Part shown: positions 17,280-25,524 of the stretch, piece after piece
How positions within the stretch are numbered: the stretch's first letter is position 1
Layout: the number at the start of each line of letters is the position of its first letter
Source of the DNA: Pseudobacter sp.
Lineage (GTDB): Bacteria; Bacteroidota; Bacteroidia; Chitinophagales; Chitinophagaceae
Length of the DNA: 64,000 nt
Reading direction: 5' to 3'
Assembly: GCA_017849455.1 (NCBI GenBank)
Contig: JAFIGX010000003.1
Span: 62,001-126,000, forward strand
Position numbers and translations under genes: made by a program
The notes under the pieces: model-generated
What the model was told of the DNA's origin: nothing
The model's input: only the letters and a program-made list of their open reading frames with translations
The model's database searches: none

Positions 17280-17921
17280 TCACGGCGCCAGCCGCTCGAT
17301 CAGCCAGCCTCCTTCATCCTGCAGCGTGAACTGTATCCTGTCGTGCAGGCGGCTGGATCGTCCCTGCCAGAATTCGACGATCACCGGTTTAACGCGGTAA
17401 CCGCCCCAATGGTCCGGTCGTACCAGCGGTTTTGATCTGAATACTTCCCTGAATTTATCCTCTTCTTTATCGAGCCAGCTCCGGTCACTGATCACCCGGC
17501 TTTGCGGTGAGGCCCAGGCCCCGATACGGCTACCTTCCGGCCTGCTGTTGAAATAATCATCACTTTCTTTACTGCTCACCTGCTCCACCAGCCCGGTTAT
17601 GCGTACCTGCCTTTCCAGCTCCTTCCAGAAAAAGACCAGGCAGGCCCTTGGATTCTCTGTAAGCTGCATGCCTTTGAAGCTTTGATAATTGGTAAAGAAC
17701 ACGAATCCTTTTTCATCGAAGCCTTTCAGTAATACGATGCGTGCAGAAGGCACTCCGTCCGCGGAGGCAGTGGCCAGTGTCATGGCATTCACTTCATCGA
17801 TCTCTGCTGCCATGGCTTCTTCCCACCATGCGGCAAACTGTTTTATCGGGTTGGTCTGTACATCTTTCTCTGAAAGGGACCTTTGCTTGTAATCTTTCCG
17901 GAGATCGGCGATGGTGCTCAT
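17280..17921 (-). CDS. pdxH: Pyridoxamine 5'-phosphate oxidase
   Basis: FMN enzyme that oxidises pyridoxamine/pyridoxine 5'-phosphate to pyridoxal phosphate, about 213 aa. Family strings: ADLRKDYKQRSLSE near the start, AMTLATASADGVPSARIVLLKGFDEKGFVFFTNY, WKELERQVRITGLVEQV, YFNSRPEGSRIGAWASPQS and the C-terminal WGGYRVKPVIVEFWQGRSSRLHDR, which covers the substrate Arg and His. I begin at the second Met (MSTIADL); a start two codons earlier (17927) is also open. Stand-alone gene ending at repeat B2. Confidence 0.95.
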   Translation of the reverse strand: MSTIADLRKDYKQRSLSEKDVQTNPIKQFAAWWEEAMAAEIDEVNAMTLATASADGVPSARIVLLKGFDEKGFVFFTNYQSFKGMQLTENPRACLVFFWKELERQVRITGLVEQVSSKESDDYFNSRPEGSRIGAWASPQSRVISDRSWLDKEEDKFREVFRSKPLVRPDHWGGYRVKPVIVEFWQGRSSRLHDRIQFTLQDEGGWLIERLAP

Positions 17922-17967
17922 GATCATTTCAATTTTGGAGGGTAAAGTTCCTCAATAAATACAAAAT

Positions 17968-17998
17968 AAAAAGCACGGTTGCGGGAACAGTGCTTTTT
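17968..17998. terminator. Bidirectional hairpin terminator
   Basis: AAAAAGCAC and GTGCTTTTT flank a 13-nt loop, giving a stem with A- and T-runs on either side. It terminates minus-strand transcription from the Yip1-family gene and lies between that gene and pdxH. Confidence 0.65.
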
Positions 17999-18019
17999 TT
18001 GAAAAAATTGTTATGTCTT

Positions 18020-18604
18020 TTACATTCCATACAAACTTTTGGTAGCTACCCCGGTCCAGAACATCGCCATCAATATCCAACCGATCAGGATACTGACCAC
18101 GATGAAAACGATGATGGCCACCACGAGGTAAATGGCTTTCTGATCGTCGGGGGTCTTCTTTACAGGGCCCAATCCGAGGTACATGAGATAAATAGCATAA
18201 ATACCCCCTGCAATCATGCCCAGCCAGCCCAGGATGGGAACAATGCCAAGGATGCTGGCTACCCAACTGGCAGTACCGGAATAAGCAACCAATTGAGCCG
18301 AGCTGCCCAGGTCTTTCTTCGATTGAAAGTTAGGGGCCAGCAGGTCCACCACATAAGTAGTGACCACATAAGAAATGATCGCACCTACAAATGAGCCGCA
18401 GGCGGCTATGATAGCGTATTTCATTCCGAACAACCGGCCTGTCCACAGCAATGCCGATAACAGCGAAGCTGCTGTAGGTATCAATGCCATGGGAATTACG
18501 TAGGAAGTTAACAGGGACCCTAAAGTGGCCGTTTCTCCTGCCACAACATTCCATTCGGTCTTTGGTGTGAGCAGGATATTCTTAGCGCGATTGATGAGGT
18601 TCAT
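18020..18604 (-). CDS. Yip1-family integral membrane protein
   Basis: Membrane protein of 194 aa with the Yip1 opening seen in many Bacteroidota: NLINRAKNILLTPKTEWNVV, then five predicted hydrophobic segments (about 35-55, 65-85, 105-125, 128-150 and 165-185). A KKTPDDQKA loop lies before the last helix. Bacterial members have no established role. Single gene with its own downstream terminator. Confidence 0.75.
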   Translation of the reverse strand: MNLINRAKNILLTPKTEWNVVAGETATLGSLLTSYVIPMALIPTAASLLSALLWTGRLFGMKYAIIAACGSFVGAIISYVVTTYVVDLLAPNFQSKKDLGSSAQLVAYSGTASWVASILGIVPILGWLGMIAGGIYAIYLMYLGLGPVKKTPDDQKAIYLVVAIIVFIVVSILIGWILMAMFWTGVATKSLYGM

Positions 18605-18677
18605 AACTGTTAGTTTTACTAAATGTAAGCATATCCCCTTGTTCTAACAACAGGCATGGGCGGGATGTGGAAATTAA

Positions 18678-19691
18678 TCAGGCAGGGAAATCCGGTTTGC
18701 GGGATTCTGCGGCGCGGGCTAACAGGGATTCTATTTCTCCAATTCGTTTAAGCTGGATCTCCAGTTTTTTGTTGTGCTCAGCAACCTGTTGCAGGTCATG
18801 GTTCAGCTCTTCGAGGAAGCCCACCTTCTTCATCAACTGCTGGCGCTGGAAATTGGATTCCCGGAGTTTGTCTTCCGTATCGGCCATCAGCCGGGCTATC
18901 CGTTGATTTTCTTCCAGCAAACTGAGCTGTTTCATTTTTATTTCATCGTACTCTTTCGTGAGCTTGAAATAGTTCTGCTGCAGGTCTTCGAACTCGAAAT
19001 GCAGGTGTTGGGGTTTGGAGAGGTACATTTCCATCTTCTGCAACCGCTCCTGCAAGCCACTGCATGCCTCATTGGTCTTGCGCAATCTCTCCTTCATTTC
19101 ACTGGCAAGAAACTGTTCCTGCTGCAATTGTTTCATGGCAGCTTCCTTTTCCATCATCAGTTTTTTCATTTCACGCAACTGGATGGTGAGGGAATCGTTC
19201 TCCTGTTGGGTCTCCACATGCTTTTTCTCCGCTTCCTTCAATGCATTCACCTGGTCGAGCAGGCGGGCAATACTTTGATTATGCTCAAACAGGCTGTCGT
19301 GCGCCGACTTCAGCTGGCCGAGATAGCTGGCAGTAGGCAGTTCCTCAACAGTAGGGGTAGTTTTGGCAGCGTTCAATTCTTTTTTCGTTTCCTCCAGTTC
19401 TATCGTGAGCAGTTCTTCATTTTCCTTCAGCTCATCCAGTTCCCTGCGCAATTGCTGTTGTACTTTTTCCTGCACCTCCAGTTCCTCATAATATTTCAGG
19501 CGCCATTCATCCGGGTCGATACTCGATTCGGCGAGAACGGATGGCTCCGCAACGGATGGCGGCATCGATTTACGGTTCACCAGGAAGAAATGTATGAAAA
19601 ATCCCAGCACGATCGCGCCCAGTTGGAACACGATGATCTCCAGTACACCCAGCGAGATCTGGTAGCCAAGAATGATAAGCAGTGAATTCAT
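18678..19691 (-). CDS. Membrane-anchored coiled-coil protein
   Basis: 337-aa protein I do not recognise. Residues about 3-38 are hydrophobic (LLIILGYQISLGVLEIIVFQLG, then GFFIHFFLV), one or two membrane passes. From about 65 to 325 the sequence is a near-continuous coiled coil rich in Glu, Gln, Leu and Lys (RRELDELKENEELLTIELEE and similar). This suggests a scaffold tethered to the inner membrane, but no domain can be named. It is on the same strand as pyrH and separated from it by a terminator. Confidence 0.65.
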   Translation of the reverse strand: MNSLLIILGYQISLGVLEIIVFQLGAIVLGFFIHFFLVNRKSMPPSVAEPSVLAESSIDPDEWRLKYYEELEVQEKVQQQLRRELDELKENEELLTIELEETKKELNAAKTTPTVEELPTASYLGQLKSAHDSLFEHNQSIARLLDQVNALKEAEKKHVETQQENDSLTIQLREMKKLMMEKEAAMKQLQQEQFLASEMKERLRKTNEACSGLQERLQKMEMYLSKPQHLHFEFEDLQQNYFKLTKEYDEIKMKQLSLLEENQRIARLMADTEDKLRESNFQRQQLMKKVGFLEELNHDLQQVAEHNKKLEIQLKRIGEIESLLARAAESRKPDFPA

Positions 19692-19781
19692 AATGATTCA
19701 GAGTTGCCGTTTAGCACATCGGTTTTTTTCGGAGAATTGCACGTCTTTCAATGGAAATGAACAGGGAGGGAAAGAATGAAG

Positions 19782-19801
19782 AAACCACCCGTGGGTGGTT
19801 T
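19782..19801. terminator. Hairpin terminator downstream of pyrH
   Basis: AAACCACC and GGTGGTTT form an 8-bp stem with a CGTG tetraloop, followed by a T-rich run in either direction. It lies about 75 bp after the pyrH stop on the minus strand. Confidence 0.65.
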
Positions 19802-19874
19802 TTCTGAAACTAAATTAATATGATCGATGCAGATATGCAAATTGGCATGATAATATTTTTCAATACCCTGACTA

Positions 19875-20588
19875 TCATCCCTTTACCAGGGTCCCGACCC
19901 GTTCACCCCCGATCACTTTCATGAGGTTGCCCGGCTTGTTCATATCGAATACGATGATGGGCAGATTGTTCTCCATGCAAAGGGTGAATGCCGTCATGTC
20001 CATTACCCGCAGGTTCTTTGAAATACATTCCTGGAAGGTGATCGTTTCATAACGGCGGGCGGCAGGATCTTTTTCAGGATCGGCGGTATAGATCCCGTCC
20101 ACGCGGGTCCCTTTCAGGATCACATCGGCCTGTATCTCGATGGCCCTCAGTGAGCCGGCCGTGTCGGTAGTGAAATAGGGATTACCGGTCCCTGCGCCGA
20201 AGATCACCACGCGTCCTTTCTCTACGTGCCGGATGGCACGGCGGCGGATATACGGCTCTGCGATCTGTTCCATTTTAATAGCGCTTTGCAGGCGGGTGTA
20301 CACCCCGATCTTTTCCAGCATGGCCTGCATGGCCATTCCGTTGATCACCGTGGCCAGCATGCCCATATAATCGCCATGGGCCCTTTCAATGCCGGTCTCG
20401 GCTTCATTCATACCACGATAAATATTTCCTCCTCCGATCACAATGGCAACCTGCACGCCCAGCTCAACGATCTCCTTGATATCCCGTGCATATTGTTCAA
20501 TGATCACCGGGTCCATCCCGAAATTTTTATCTCCCATCAATGACTCTCCCGATAGTTTCAACAGAACACGTTTGTACTTTGGCAGCAT
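19875..20588 (-). CDS. pyrH: Uridylate kinase
   Basis: Amino-acid-kinase-family UMP kinase making UDP, 237 aa. It begins with [20 protein letters not shown] and has [54 protein letters not shown] and [16 protein letters not shown], the standard bacterial PyrH motifs (hexameric, GTP-activated in known cases). It lies downstream of tsf in the order rplM-rpsI-rpsB-tsf-pyrH, a common arrangement, but a family A palindrome interrupts the tsf-pyrH gap. Confidence 0.97.
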   Translation of the reverse strand: MLPKYKRVLLKLSGESLMGDKNFGMDPVIIEQYARDIKEIVELGVQVAIVIGGGNIYRGMNEAETGIERAHGDYMGMLATVINGMAMQAMLEKIGVYTRLQSAIKMEQIAEPYIRRRAIRHVEKGRVVIFGAGTGNPYFTTDTAGSLRAIEIQADVILKGTRVDGIYTADPEKDPAARRYETITFQECISKNLRVMDMTAFTLCMENNLPIIVFDMNKPGNLMKVIGGERVGTLVKG

Positions 20589-20710
20589 GAATGAATGGCG
20601 GATTTTTTGAGTTCAGTGAATGAATGCGTATGCGGTGCAAAGAAAAGATTTTTTTATCTAACTATCATGTGGGGGAGTGGAAAGTCTTTGCGGGCCAGGA
20701 CGGGAAGAGG

Positions 20711-20801
20711 GTTGACAGGTTAAAACGTTGAAAGGTTGACAAGGAGGTCTCCGCAGTTTGGAGATATCCTTGTCAACCTTTCAACCTATTAACTTATCAA
20801 C
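20711..20801. repeat. Family A palindromic repeat, copy 2
   Basis: Left arm of 8-mers GTTGACAG, GTTAAAAC, GTTGAAAG, GTTGACAA. The core has AGGTCTCCGCA and GGAGATATCC. The right arm is TGTCAAC, CTTTCAAC, CTATTAAC, TTATCAAC. The right end runs into the stop codon of tsf. Its core is close to that of copy A5 at 60383 (CTCCGCA, then GG..TATCC). Confidence 0.85.
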
Positions 20802-21641
20802 TTAACCTAAAGCAACTCTCTTGAACTCTGTCACTTTCAGACCGGCGTCAACGCTCTTCAGGTATTCGCCAACGGATTTACCGTTGTCTTTTACGAAGGT
20901 CTGGTTCACCAGGGTGCTTTCCTTGAAGAAGGCTTTCAGCTTACCTTCAGCGATCTTGGAGATCATTTCATCAGGTTTGCCGGCCATTTTCGGATCGTTC
21001 CTGATCTGTTCGATCACGATAGCCCTTTCACGTTCGATGGTGGAGGCAGGTACTGAATCGGCATCCACGGCCACAGGGCTCATGGCAGCGATCTGCATGG
21101 CGATGTCTTTGCCTACTTCGGCAGCGGGTTTGTTCAAACCTACCAGCACACCGATGCGGTTGGCGCCATGGATATAAGAAGCTACATAATCGGCGTCCAC
21201 ACGTTCCAGTTTGGTGATACCGATCTTTTCGCCGATAGAAGCGAGCTTATCATTGACAAGGTCGGCCACTTTTGCGCCGTTGATGGTAACATTGTTCAGT
21301 TCGTCGATGCTCTTCACATTATTGGCGATAGCTGCATCGGCAATAGTTTGTGCGAAGGCAACGAAGTCGGCATTCTTGCTCACGAAATCGGTTTCACAGC
21401 TTACGCAAACAGCAATACCGGTTTTATTATCGGCGGTCGTTTTGGCGAGCACCACACCTTCTTTGGCTTCACGGTCTCCGCGCAGGGCTGCTACCTTGGC
21501 GCCTTTCTTACGGAGCCAGTCGATGGCTGCTTCGAAATCGCCATTGGTTTCTGTCAGCGCTTTACGGCAATCCATCATACCGGCGCCTGTCATCTGGCGC
21601 AGTTTATTGATATCAGCGGCTGTAATTGCTACAGTTGACAT
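20802..21641 (-). CDS. tsf: Elongation factor Ts
   Basis: Guanine-nucleotide exchange factor for EF-Tu, 279 aa. N-terminal UBA-like module KLRQMTGAGMMDCRKALTETNGDFEAAIDWLRKKG, then the core with VSCETDFVSKNADFVAFAQTIADAA, and dimerisation regions including PTSAAGLFKP-like turns in the EF-Tu-binding part. A 127-bp gap separates it from rpsB upstream, so it is probably cotranscribed with the ribosomal protein genes. Confidence 0.97.
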   Translation of the reverse strand: MSTVAITAADINKLRQMTGAGMMDCRKALTETNGDFEAAIDWLRKKGAKVAALRGDREAKEGVVLAKTTADNKTGIAVCVSCETDFVSKNADFVAFAQTIADAAIANNVKSIDELNNVTINGAKVADLVNDKLASIGEKIGITKLERVDADYVASYIHGANRIGVLVGLNKPAAEVGKDIAMQIAAMSPVAVDADSVPASTIERERAIVIEQIRNDPKMAGKPDEMISKIAEGKLKAFFKESTLVNQTFVKDNGKSVGEYLKSVDAGLKVTEFKRVALG

Positions 21642-21655
21642 AGTATTATTTTAAA

Positions 21656-21745
21656 GATTCAAAAAGGTTGAAAATTGGTGAGCCGGCCTGCAAAATGCTG
21701 TAGTTCCTCAAATGGCCCACCGATTTCCAATTACTAAATTATTAA
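21656..21745. repeat. Imperfect palindrome between rpsB and tsf
   Basis: GGTTGAAAATTGGTGAGC on the left is matched imperfectly (about 10 of 14 positions in the inner part) by GCCCACCGATTTCCAATT on the right. The unit resembles the TTTGAAAA repeats near rpsI and rplM, so I group it loosely with family D. It could serve as an attenuating hairpin within the operon. Confidence 0.4.
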
Positions 21746-21768
21746 GCTCTCGATGATCGGGCTGTGGC

Positions 21769-22644
21769 TTATCTTCCGCCGGGACCGGGCCTGCGGCTGG
21801 CGCCACCGGGAACACGGCGTTTGGCCTGATGGCCGCCACCACGTACTTTACCACCGCGGGCAGCTTCTGCTTCGGCTTCAGCCTGCAGGCGTGCTGCTTT
21901 CTTTTCCTTTTCATCGTCGGTCACTTCTTCCACTTCTTCGTCCTTGGCGGCCTGGCGTTCTGCCAAACCTTCGGCGATAGCCGCAGTGATGTATTGGGTG
22001 ATGATAGCGATGGATTTGGTAGCATCATCATTGGCCGGGATAGCGAAATCGACTTTGTTGGGATCGCAGTTGGTATCGACCATACCGAAGGTAGTGATGC
22101 CAAGGCGTTTTGCTTCTGCCAGTGCGATATGTTCGTGGCCGATGTCGATGATGAACAGGGCGGTCGGTACGCGGCCGAGTTGGGCGATACCACCCAGTAC
22201 CTTGTCCATTTTATCGCGGTCGCGGCCCAATGTGAGGCGTTCTTTCTTGGTGAGGCTTTCTGCGCTTCCGTCGCCCAGCATCTTATCGATGCTCTGCATT
22301 TTCTTCACGCTCTTGCGAACGGTATTGAAGTTGGTGAGCATACCACCCAGCCAGCGTTCTGTCACGAAAGGCATGTTCACTTTACGTGCGCACTCGGTAA
22401 CGATCTCTTTTGCCTGTTTCTTGGTGCCTACGAACATGACCTTTTTACCACTGCGTGCGATCTGCTTCAGGGCTGCTGCAGCTTCCTGCAGGGCCTCGGT
22501 GGTTTTGTTCAGGTCGATGATATGGATGCCTTTCTTCTCGGCGAAGATATAAGGCAGCATTTTGGGATTCCACTTCTTACGCAAGTGTCCGAAGTGTACA
22601 CCTGCATCCAATAGTTGCTGTTGTAATGAAGTGTTATTTTCCAT
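21769..22644 (-). CDS. rpsB: Small ribosomal subunit protein uS2, C-terminally extended
   Basis: Ribosomal protein S2, 291 aa from the chosen ATG (MENNTSLQQQLLDAGVHFGH); the reading frame is open 16 codons further upstream but that part is repeat DNA. Canonical motifs: KKWNPKMLPYIFAEKKGIHIIDL, RWLGGMLTNFNTV and LFIIDIGHEHIALAEA. The last 50 residues or so are an extension absent from short S2 proteins: an acidic stretch (DEEVEEVTDDEKEKK), an Ala/Glu helix and a Gly/Arg-rich tail (RGGGHQAKRRVPGGASRRPG). Confidence 0.97.
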   Translation of the reverse strand: MENNTSLQQQLLDAGVHFGHLRKKWNPKMLPYIFAEKKGIHIIDLNKTTEALQEAAAALKQIARSGKKVMFVGTKKQAKEIVTECARKVNMPFVTERWLGGMLTNFNTVRKSVKKMQSIDKMLGDGSAESLTKKERLTLGRDRDKMDKVLGGIAQLGRVPTALFIIDIGHEHIALAEAKRLGITTFGMVDTNCDPNKVDFAIPANDDATKSIAIITQYITAAIAEGLAERQAAKDEEVEEVTDDEKEKKAARLQAEAEAEAARGGKVRGGGHQAKRRVPGGASRRPGPGGR

Positions 22645-22684
22645 TTTTCTGATTTGAAAATGTGATGATTTGAAAATTTGACAA
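22645..22684. repeat. Family D repeat near rpsB start
   Basis: GATTTGAAAATGTGATGATTT-type direct repeats built on the 8-mer TTTGAAAA, directly upstream of the rpsB ATG. Next to it, CCCTCC and GGAGGG (about 22690-22712) form a 6-bp hairpin after rpsI. Confidence 0.5.
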
Positions 22685-22719
22685 TGACGCACCCTCCAGT
22701 GCTTCCCGGAGGGATAGCA

Positions 22720-23109
22720 TTAACGTTTGCTGAACTGGTAGCTGCGACGGGCTTTCTTATGACCGAATTTCTTACGCTCAACGGAACGTGGGTCACGTTT
22801 CAGCACACCGGCGGCTTTGAGGGCCGGGCGATATTCTGCGCTCAGTTCAACCAGTGCGCGGCCGATACCCAGTTTGGCAGCTTCTGCCTGTCCTTTCATA
22901 CCACCACCTGCTGCATTGATCTTGACGTCGAATTTATCGAGCGACTGAATGGCTTTCAACGGCAGTTCTACCTGGCTTTGCAGGTAAACCAGCGGAAAAT
23001 ATTCTTTATAGTCTTTGTCGTTCACTGTGATCTTGCCTGATCCTTTTGAAAGGAAGATCCTTGTCACAGCTTCTTTACGACGGCCTACTGCATTTTTTTG
23101 CTTTTCCAT
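22720..23109 (-). CDS. rpsI: Small ribosomal subunit protein uS9
   Basis: Ribosomal protein S9, 129 aa from MEKQKNAVGRRKEAVTRIFL. The family core GKITVNDKDYKEYFP and GGGMKGQAEAAKLGIGRAL is intact, and the invariant basic tail ends in SYQFSKR (normally KRS/KAR..QFSKR), which reaches the P-site tRNA. An upstream in-frame extension (to 23160) translates repeat DNA and is rejected. Sits between rplM and rpsB. Confidence 0.97.
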   Translation of the reverse strand: MEKQKNAVGRRKEAVTRIFLSKGSGKITVNDKDYKEYFPLVYLQSQVELPLKAIQSLDKFDVKINAAGGGMKGQAEAAKLGIGRALVELSAEYRPALKAAGVLKRDPRSVERKKFGHKKARRSYQFSKR

Positions 23110-23161
23110 GAAGTCAATTTGAAAATTTGAAAATCTGAAAATTTGAAATGGTACTTTCAAA
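23110..23161. repeat. Family D tandem repeat, rpsI-rplM gap
   Basis: AATTTGAAAATTTGAAAATC and onward: four consecutive 8-mers of TTTGAAAA type, with a short inverted counterpart CTTTCAAATTCCCATTTT to the right. This gives an AT-rich palindrome between two cotranscribed ribosomal protein genes. Confidence 0.6.
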
Positions 23162-23177
23162 TTCCCATTTTCCTTTT

Positions 23178-23621
23178 TTAGAATTTCAATTCTTTAGGTT
23201 GTTGTGCAGCGTGCTGATGCTCGGCGCCGGCATACACAAATAATTTCTTGAACATTTTACGGCCGAGGCGGTTCTTGGGCAACATACCTTTTACGGCACG
23301 TTCTACCACCAGTTCGGGCCTGCGCTTCAGCAGGTCTTTCGCTGCTTCTGCTTTCTGGCCGCCGGGATAACCGGAGAAGGTCAGGTATTCTTTGTCTTCC
23401 AGTTTGTTCCCGGTGAATTTGACCTTGTCGGCGTTGATCACGATCACATAATCGCCCGTATCGACATGCGGCGTATAATAGGCCTTGTTCTTACCACGAA
23501 GAACGGCAGCTATTTTTGCACACATGCGTCCCACGGTTTGATTGGTACCGTCCACAACATACCAGTTGCGCTTAACGGTAGCCGCATTTGCATGTTTTGT
23601 AGTGAAATGAAGTTTGCTCAT
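23178..23621 (-). CDS. rplM: Large ribosomal subunit protein uL13
   Basis: Ribosomal protein L13, 147 aa from [20 protein letters not shown]. Family motifs: [55 protein letters not shown] and [23 protein letters not shown]. First gene of the rplM-rpsI-rpsB-tsf-pyrH run, with a recognisable promoter about 70 bp upstream. A longer in-frame start at 23693 lies within that promoter and is unlikely. Confidence 0.97.
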   Translation of the reverse strand: MSKLHFTTKHANAATVKRNWYVVDGTNQTVGRMCAKIAAVLRGKNKAYYTPHVDTGDYVIVINADKVKFTGNKLEDKEYLTFSGYPGGQKAEAAKDLLKRRPELVVERAVKGMLPKNRLGRKMFKKLFVYAGAEHQHAAQQPKELKF

Positions 23622-23690
23622 GATATTCTTTTTTTTAATGTTTCTGTCCGCTCCCTCCACCACCAACCTGGTGAAGCCGGAAACGGGTCG

Positions 23691-23722
23691 CAAAGGTAGG
23701 GGGAAGGGAGGCGATAAAACAA
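23691..23722 (-). promoter_or_regulatory. rplM operon promoter
   Basis: Reading on the minus strand, TTG (23722-23720) and TACCTTTG (23698-23691) are 21 nt apart, a fit to the Bacteroidota TTG-N19-21-TAnnTTTG consensus, about 70 nt before the rplM ATG. Confidence 0.6.
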
Positions 23723-23912
23723 GAAAAGAAGGAAGAATTTTTGAGAGGAGCGTTACAATATATTGATTTTCAATAAAAATTTTGACGCCTATTTTTAATA
23801 GGTCACTGGGTTGAAGGAAGGATGCGGGTTTTGGCAGCCCTCCGGGCCGGAATGATGAACTGATCCGGCTTACGGGCCGCTGTTATCTTCAACAAAGAAT
23901 TAGGCGCGTTTT

Positions 23913-23943
23913 GTTGGTAGATTACCAACTTTCCTTAAATTTG
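23913..23943 (+). promoter_or_regulatory. higA promoter with overlapping operator
   Basis: Perfect consensus promoter: TTG (23914-23916), 19 nt, TAAATTTG (23936-23943). A 17-bp perfect palindrome, GTTGGTA-GAT-TACCAAC (23913-23929), covers the -33 triplet and half the spacer, the classic place for an autorepressor. The same module recurs upstream of higB at 25092. The HTH-containing HigA is the obvious candidate to bind it (inference). Confidence 0.8.
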
Positions 23944-24047
23944 AACGAACAATCCAAACAAATCGAACAAGACCGAAGAACCTTTCCTTTCGAAAAGAAA
24001 TTACCGGCCTGCTTAGTGGTTCATTCTATCACATTAACCCGACAAGT

Positions 24048-24419
24048 ATGAAACAATGGTTCCTTCTCGAAAATGAAAAGGATTACAAGCTGGCAAAGGA
24101 AAGGTACCAGCAATTGAGGGAGGCCCGCAGAAGCACTCCTGAACACAAGGAAAAATTATTATTGGCCCACCTCATCAATCATTATGTGACCAAAAACTGG
24201 AAGCTCCCACCCAGCGATCCCATCGAACTGATCAAGGCACGCATGGAAGATTTCGGTTATACGGCCACCGACCTGGCAAGAGTATACGGAGATAAGGGCA
24301 CCGTCAGTAAAGTTTTGAACTATAAGCAGGCTTTATCGTTAACTATGATCAGAAAATTCAGTAAGTTACTGAACATGCCGCTCGAATCATTAATCAAAGA
24401 ATATAAGTTGCGTAAATAA
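24048..24419 (+). CDS. higA: HigA-type antitoxin / HTH repressor
   Basis: 123-aa antitoxin of the HigA family. The N-terminal helical part (LAKERYQQLREARRSTPEHKEKLLLAHLI) leads into a Cro/C1-like HTH (about 68-118): DPIELIKARMEDFGYTATDL, YGDKGTVSKVLNYKQ and LSLTMIRKFSKLLNMPLESL. No toxin lies directly before or after it. The matching HigB is 800 bp downstream in a separate unit. Its stop overlaps the ATG of the HD-domain gene by one base (TAATG), implying translational coupling. It is expected to repress both copies of the GTTGGTA-N3-TACCAAC operator. Confidence 0.88.
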   Translation: MKQWFLLENEKDYKLAKERYQQLREARRSTPEHKEKLLLAHLINHYVTKNWKLPPSDPIELIKARMEDFGYTATDLARVYGDKGTVSKVLNYKQALSLTMIRKFSKLLNMPLESLIKEYKLRK

Positions 24420-25021
24420 TGGCCATTCATACTCTACACCGTTCCAGCTTCGGCGATCCGAAAAATGCAGGTAATCTCCTCACAATCGAAGAAGCCCACC
24501 AGCTCCTGCAGGAATGGGTGCCCAACGAACGCCTCCAACTGCACATGAAGCAGATGGCCGCCGTGATGAAAGCCTGGGCACTCGAAAGAGAAGGCGCAGA
24601 CGCCACCACTGCCCTGAAATGGGAGATCGCCGGACTGTTGCATGATGCAGACTGGGAAAAATACCCGGACGATCATTGCCGCATCATCATCGAAGAACTG
24701 GAAAGAAGGAATATCGACCCCGAGGTCATCCATTGCATCGCTTCCCACGGCCCGAAGTATTTCGGCGTGAAGCCCAACAATTCCATGGACAGGATGATCT
24801 ATGTGTTCGATGAACTTTCAGGGTTCATCCATGCTGCAGCGCTGATCAGGCCCACCCGCTATGAAGGCATGGACGTGAAAAGCGTGATGAAGAAACTGAA
24901 GACCCCCTCCTTCGCCGCGCAGGTGAACCGGGATGATATCACAGATGCCCTCAGCAGGATCGATACGCCGCTCGAAACGATCATCCAGTTCATCATCGAT
25001 CACCAAAAGGGGGTTCAATAG
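24419..25021 (+). CDS. HD-domain phosphohydrolase, intact active site
   Basis: 200-aa HD-superfamily metal-dependent phosphohydrolase of the small HDIG-like class. The metal-binding residues are present: His at about 43 (LHMKQMAAVMKAW), the HD pair in GLLHDADWEKYPDDH (about 74-75), and a third His in IASHGPKYFG. The C-terminal half has DRMIYVFDELSGFIHAAALIRP and VKSVMKKLKTPSFAAQVNRDD, the conserved tail of this class. The substrate is unknown; nucleotide or alarmone hydrolysis is only a guess. It is translationally coupled to higA and is paralogous to the degenerate gene at 25525. Confidence 0.85.
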   Translation: MAIHTLHRSSFGDPKNAGNLLTIEEAHQLLQEWVPNERLQLHMKQMAAVMKAWALEREGADATTALKWEIAGLLHDADWEKYPDDHCRIIIEELERRNIDPEVIHCIASHGPKYFGVKPNNSMDRMIYVFDELSGFIHAAALIRPTRYEGMDVKSVMKKLKTPSFAAQVNRDDITDALSRIDTPLETIIQFIIDHQKGVQ

Positions 25022-25091
25022 ACAATCCCTTCCCGGCACACAACACTGAGCCTGACCAGGGTGGTCCTGGAAAAGTTTTTTTACGGAAAAA

Positions 25092-25122
25092 GTTGGCAGA
25101 TTACCAACTATCGTTAATTTTG
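25092..25122 (+). promoter_or_regulatory. higB promoter with overlapping operator
   Basis: TTG (25093-25095), 19 nt, TAATTTTG (25115-25122), with the palindrome GTTGGCA-GAT-TACCAAC (25092-25108) in the same register as in the higA promoter. Across the 31-bp module the two copies differ at only a few positions. It implies co-repression of higA and higB by one regulator. Confidence 0.8.
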
Positions 25123-25217
25123 TTCCTTCCGGCATCTGAACGCGCTTTCTTTATACTGATAAGCATTTCCATTACGCATTCCCTTGATCCTGTTCCTTCA
25201 AAATAAATCAACAGAAA

Positions 25218-25511
25218 ATGCTTATCACCGATAAAAGGCCTTTGGAAGACTTTGCTTTGGACCATGCCGATTCACGGAGCGCCATCAATAGCTGGATAGC
25301 CCTGGTCGAAAACGCATCATGGAGAACGAAACAGGATGTAAAGAAAACTTTTCCCCGCGCCAAACTACTGAAGGGGAACCGCGCCAGGTTCGAACTAGTG
25401 CATAACCGCTACCGGCTGATCGTTCTGATCGAATACATAGATCAGTATGTGGATGTGCTTTTCATAGGCACCCATAACGATTACGAAAAGCTCGATCCGT
25501 CCTCTCTTTAA
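25218..25511 (+). CDS. higB: HigB-family mRNA-interferase toxin
   Basis: 97-aa toxin of the HigB (RelE-like fold, HigB_toxin) family: RPLEDFALDHADSRSAINSW, SWRTKQDVKKTFPRAKLLKG, ARFELVHNRYRLIVLIEYIDQ and the C-terminal LFIGTHNDYEKLD, where the His-Asp-Tyr string matches the family active-site tail. Known members cleave mRNA on the ribosome. In standard loci higB lies directly before higA. Here it heads its own unit after the higA-HD unit, followed after 13 bp by a second HD gene. Intact length suggests a functional toxin. Confidence 0.88.
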   Translation: MLITDKRPLEDFALDHADSRSAINSWIALVENASWRTKQDVKKTFPRAKLLKGNRARFELVHNRYRLIVLIEYIDQYVDVLFIGTHNDYEKLDPSSL

Positions 25512-25524
25512 ATTTTATGTAATT

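Larger units (their letters stand above)
23622..24047. other. Divergent region rplM/higA
   Basis: 426 bp without a gene. Right of rplM, a CACC/GGTG hairpin in the transcribed leader (about 23660-23675) could be an L13 autoregulatory structure, though this is weak. The rplM promoter follows. The middle (23730-23905) holds only GC-rich short inverted repeats, with nothing I can name. The higA promoter/operator is at 23913-23943. Confidence 0.5.
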
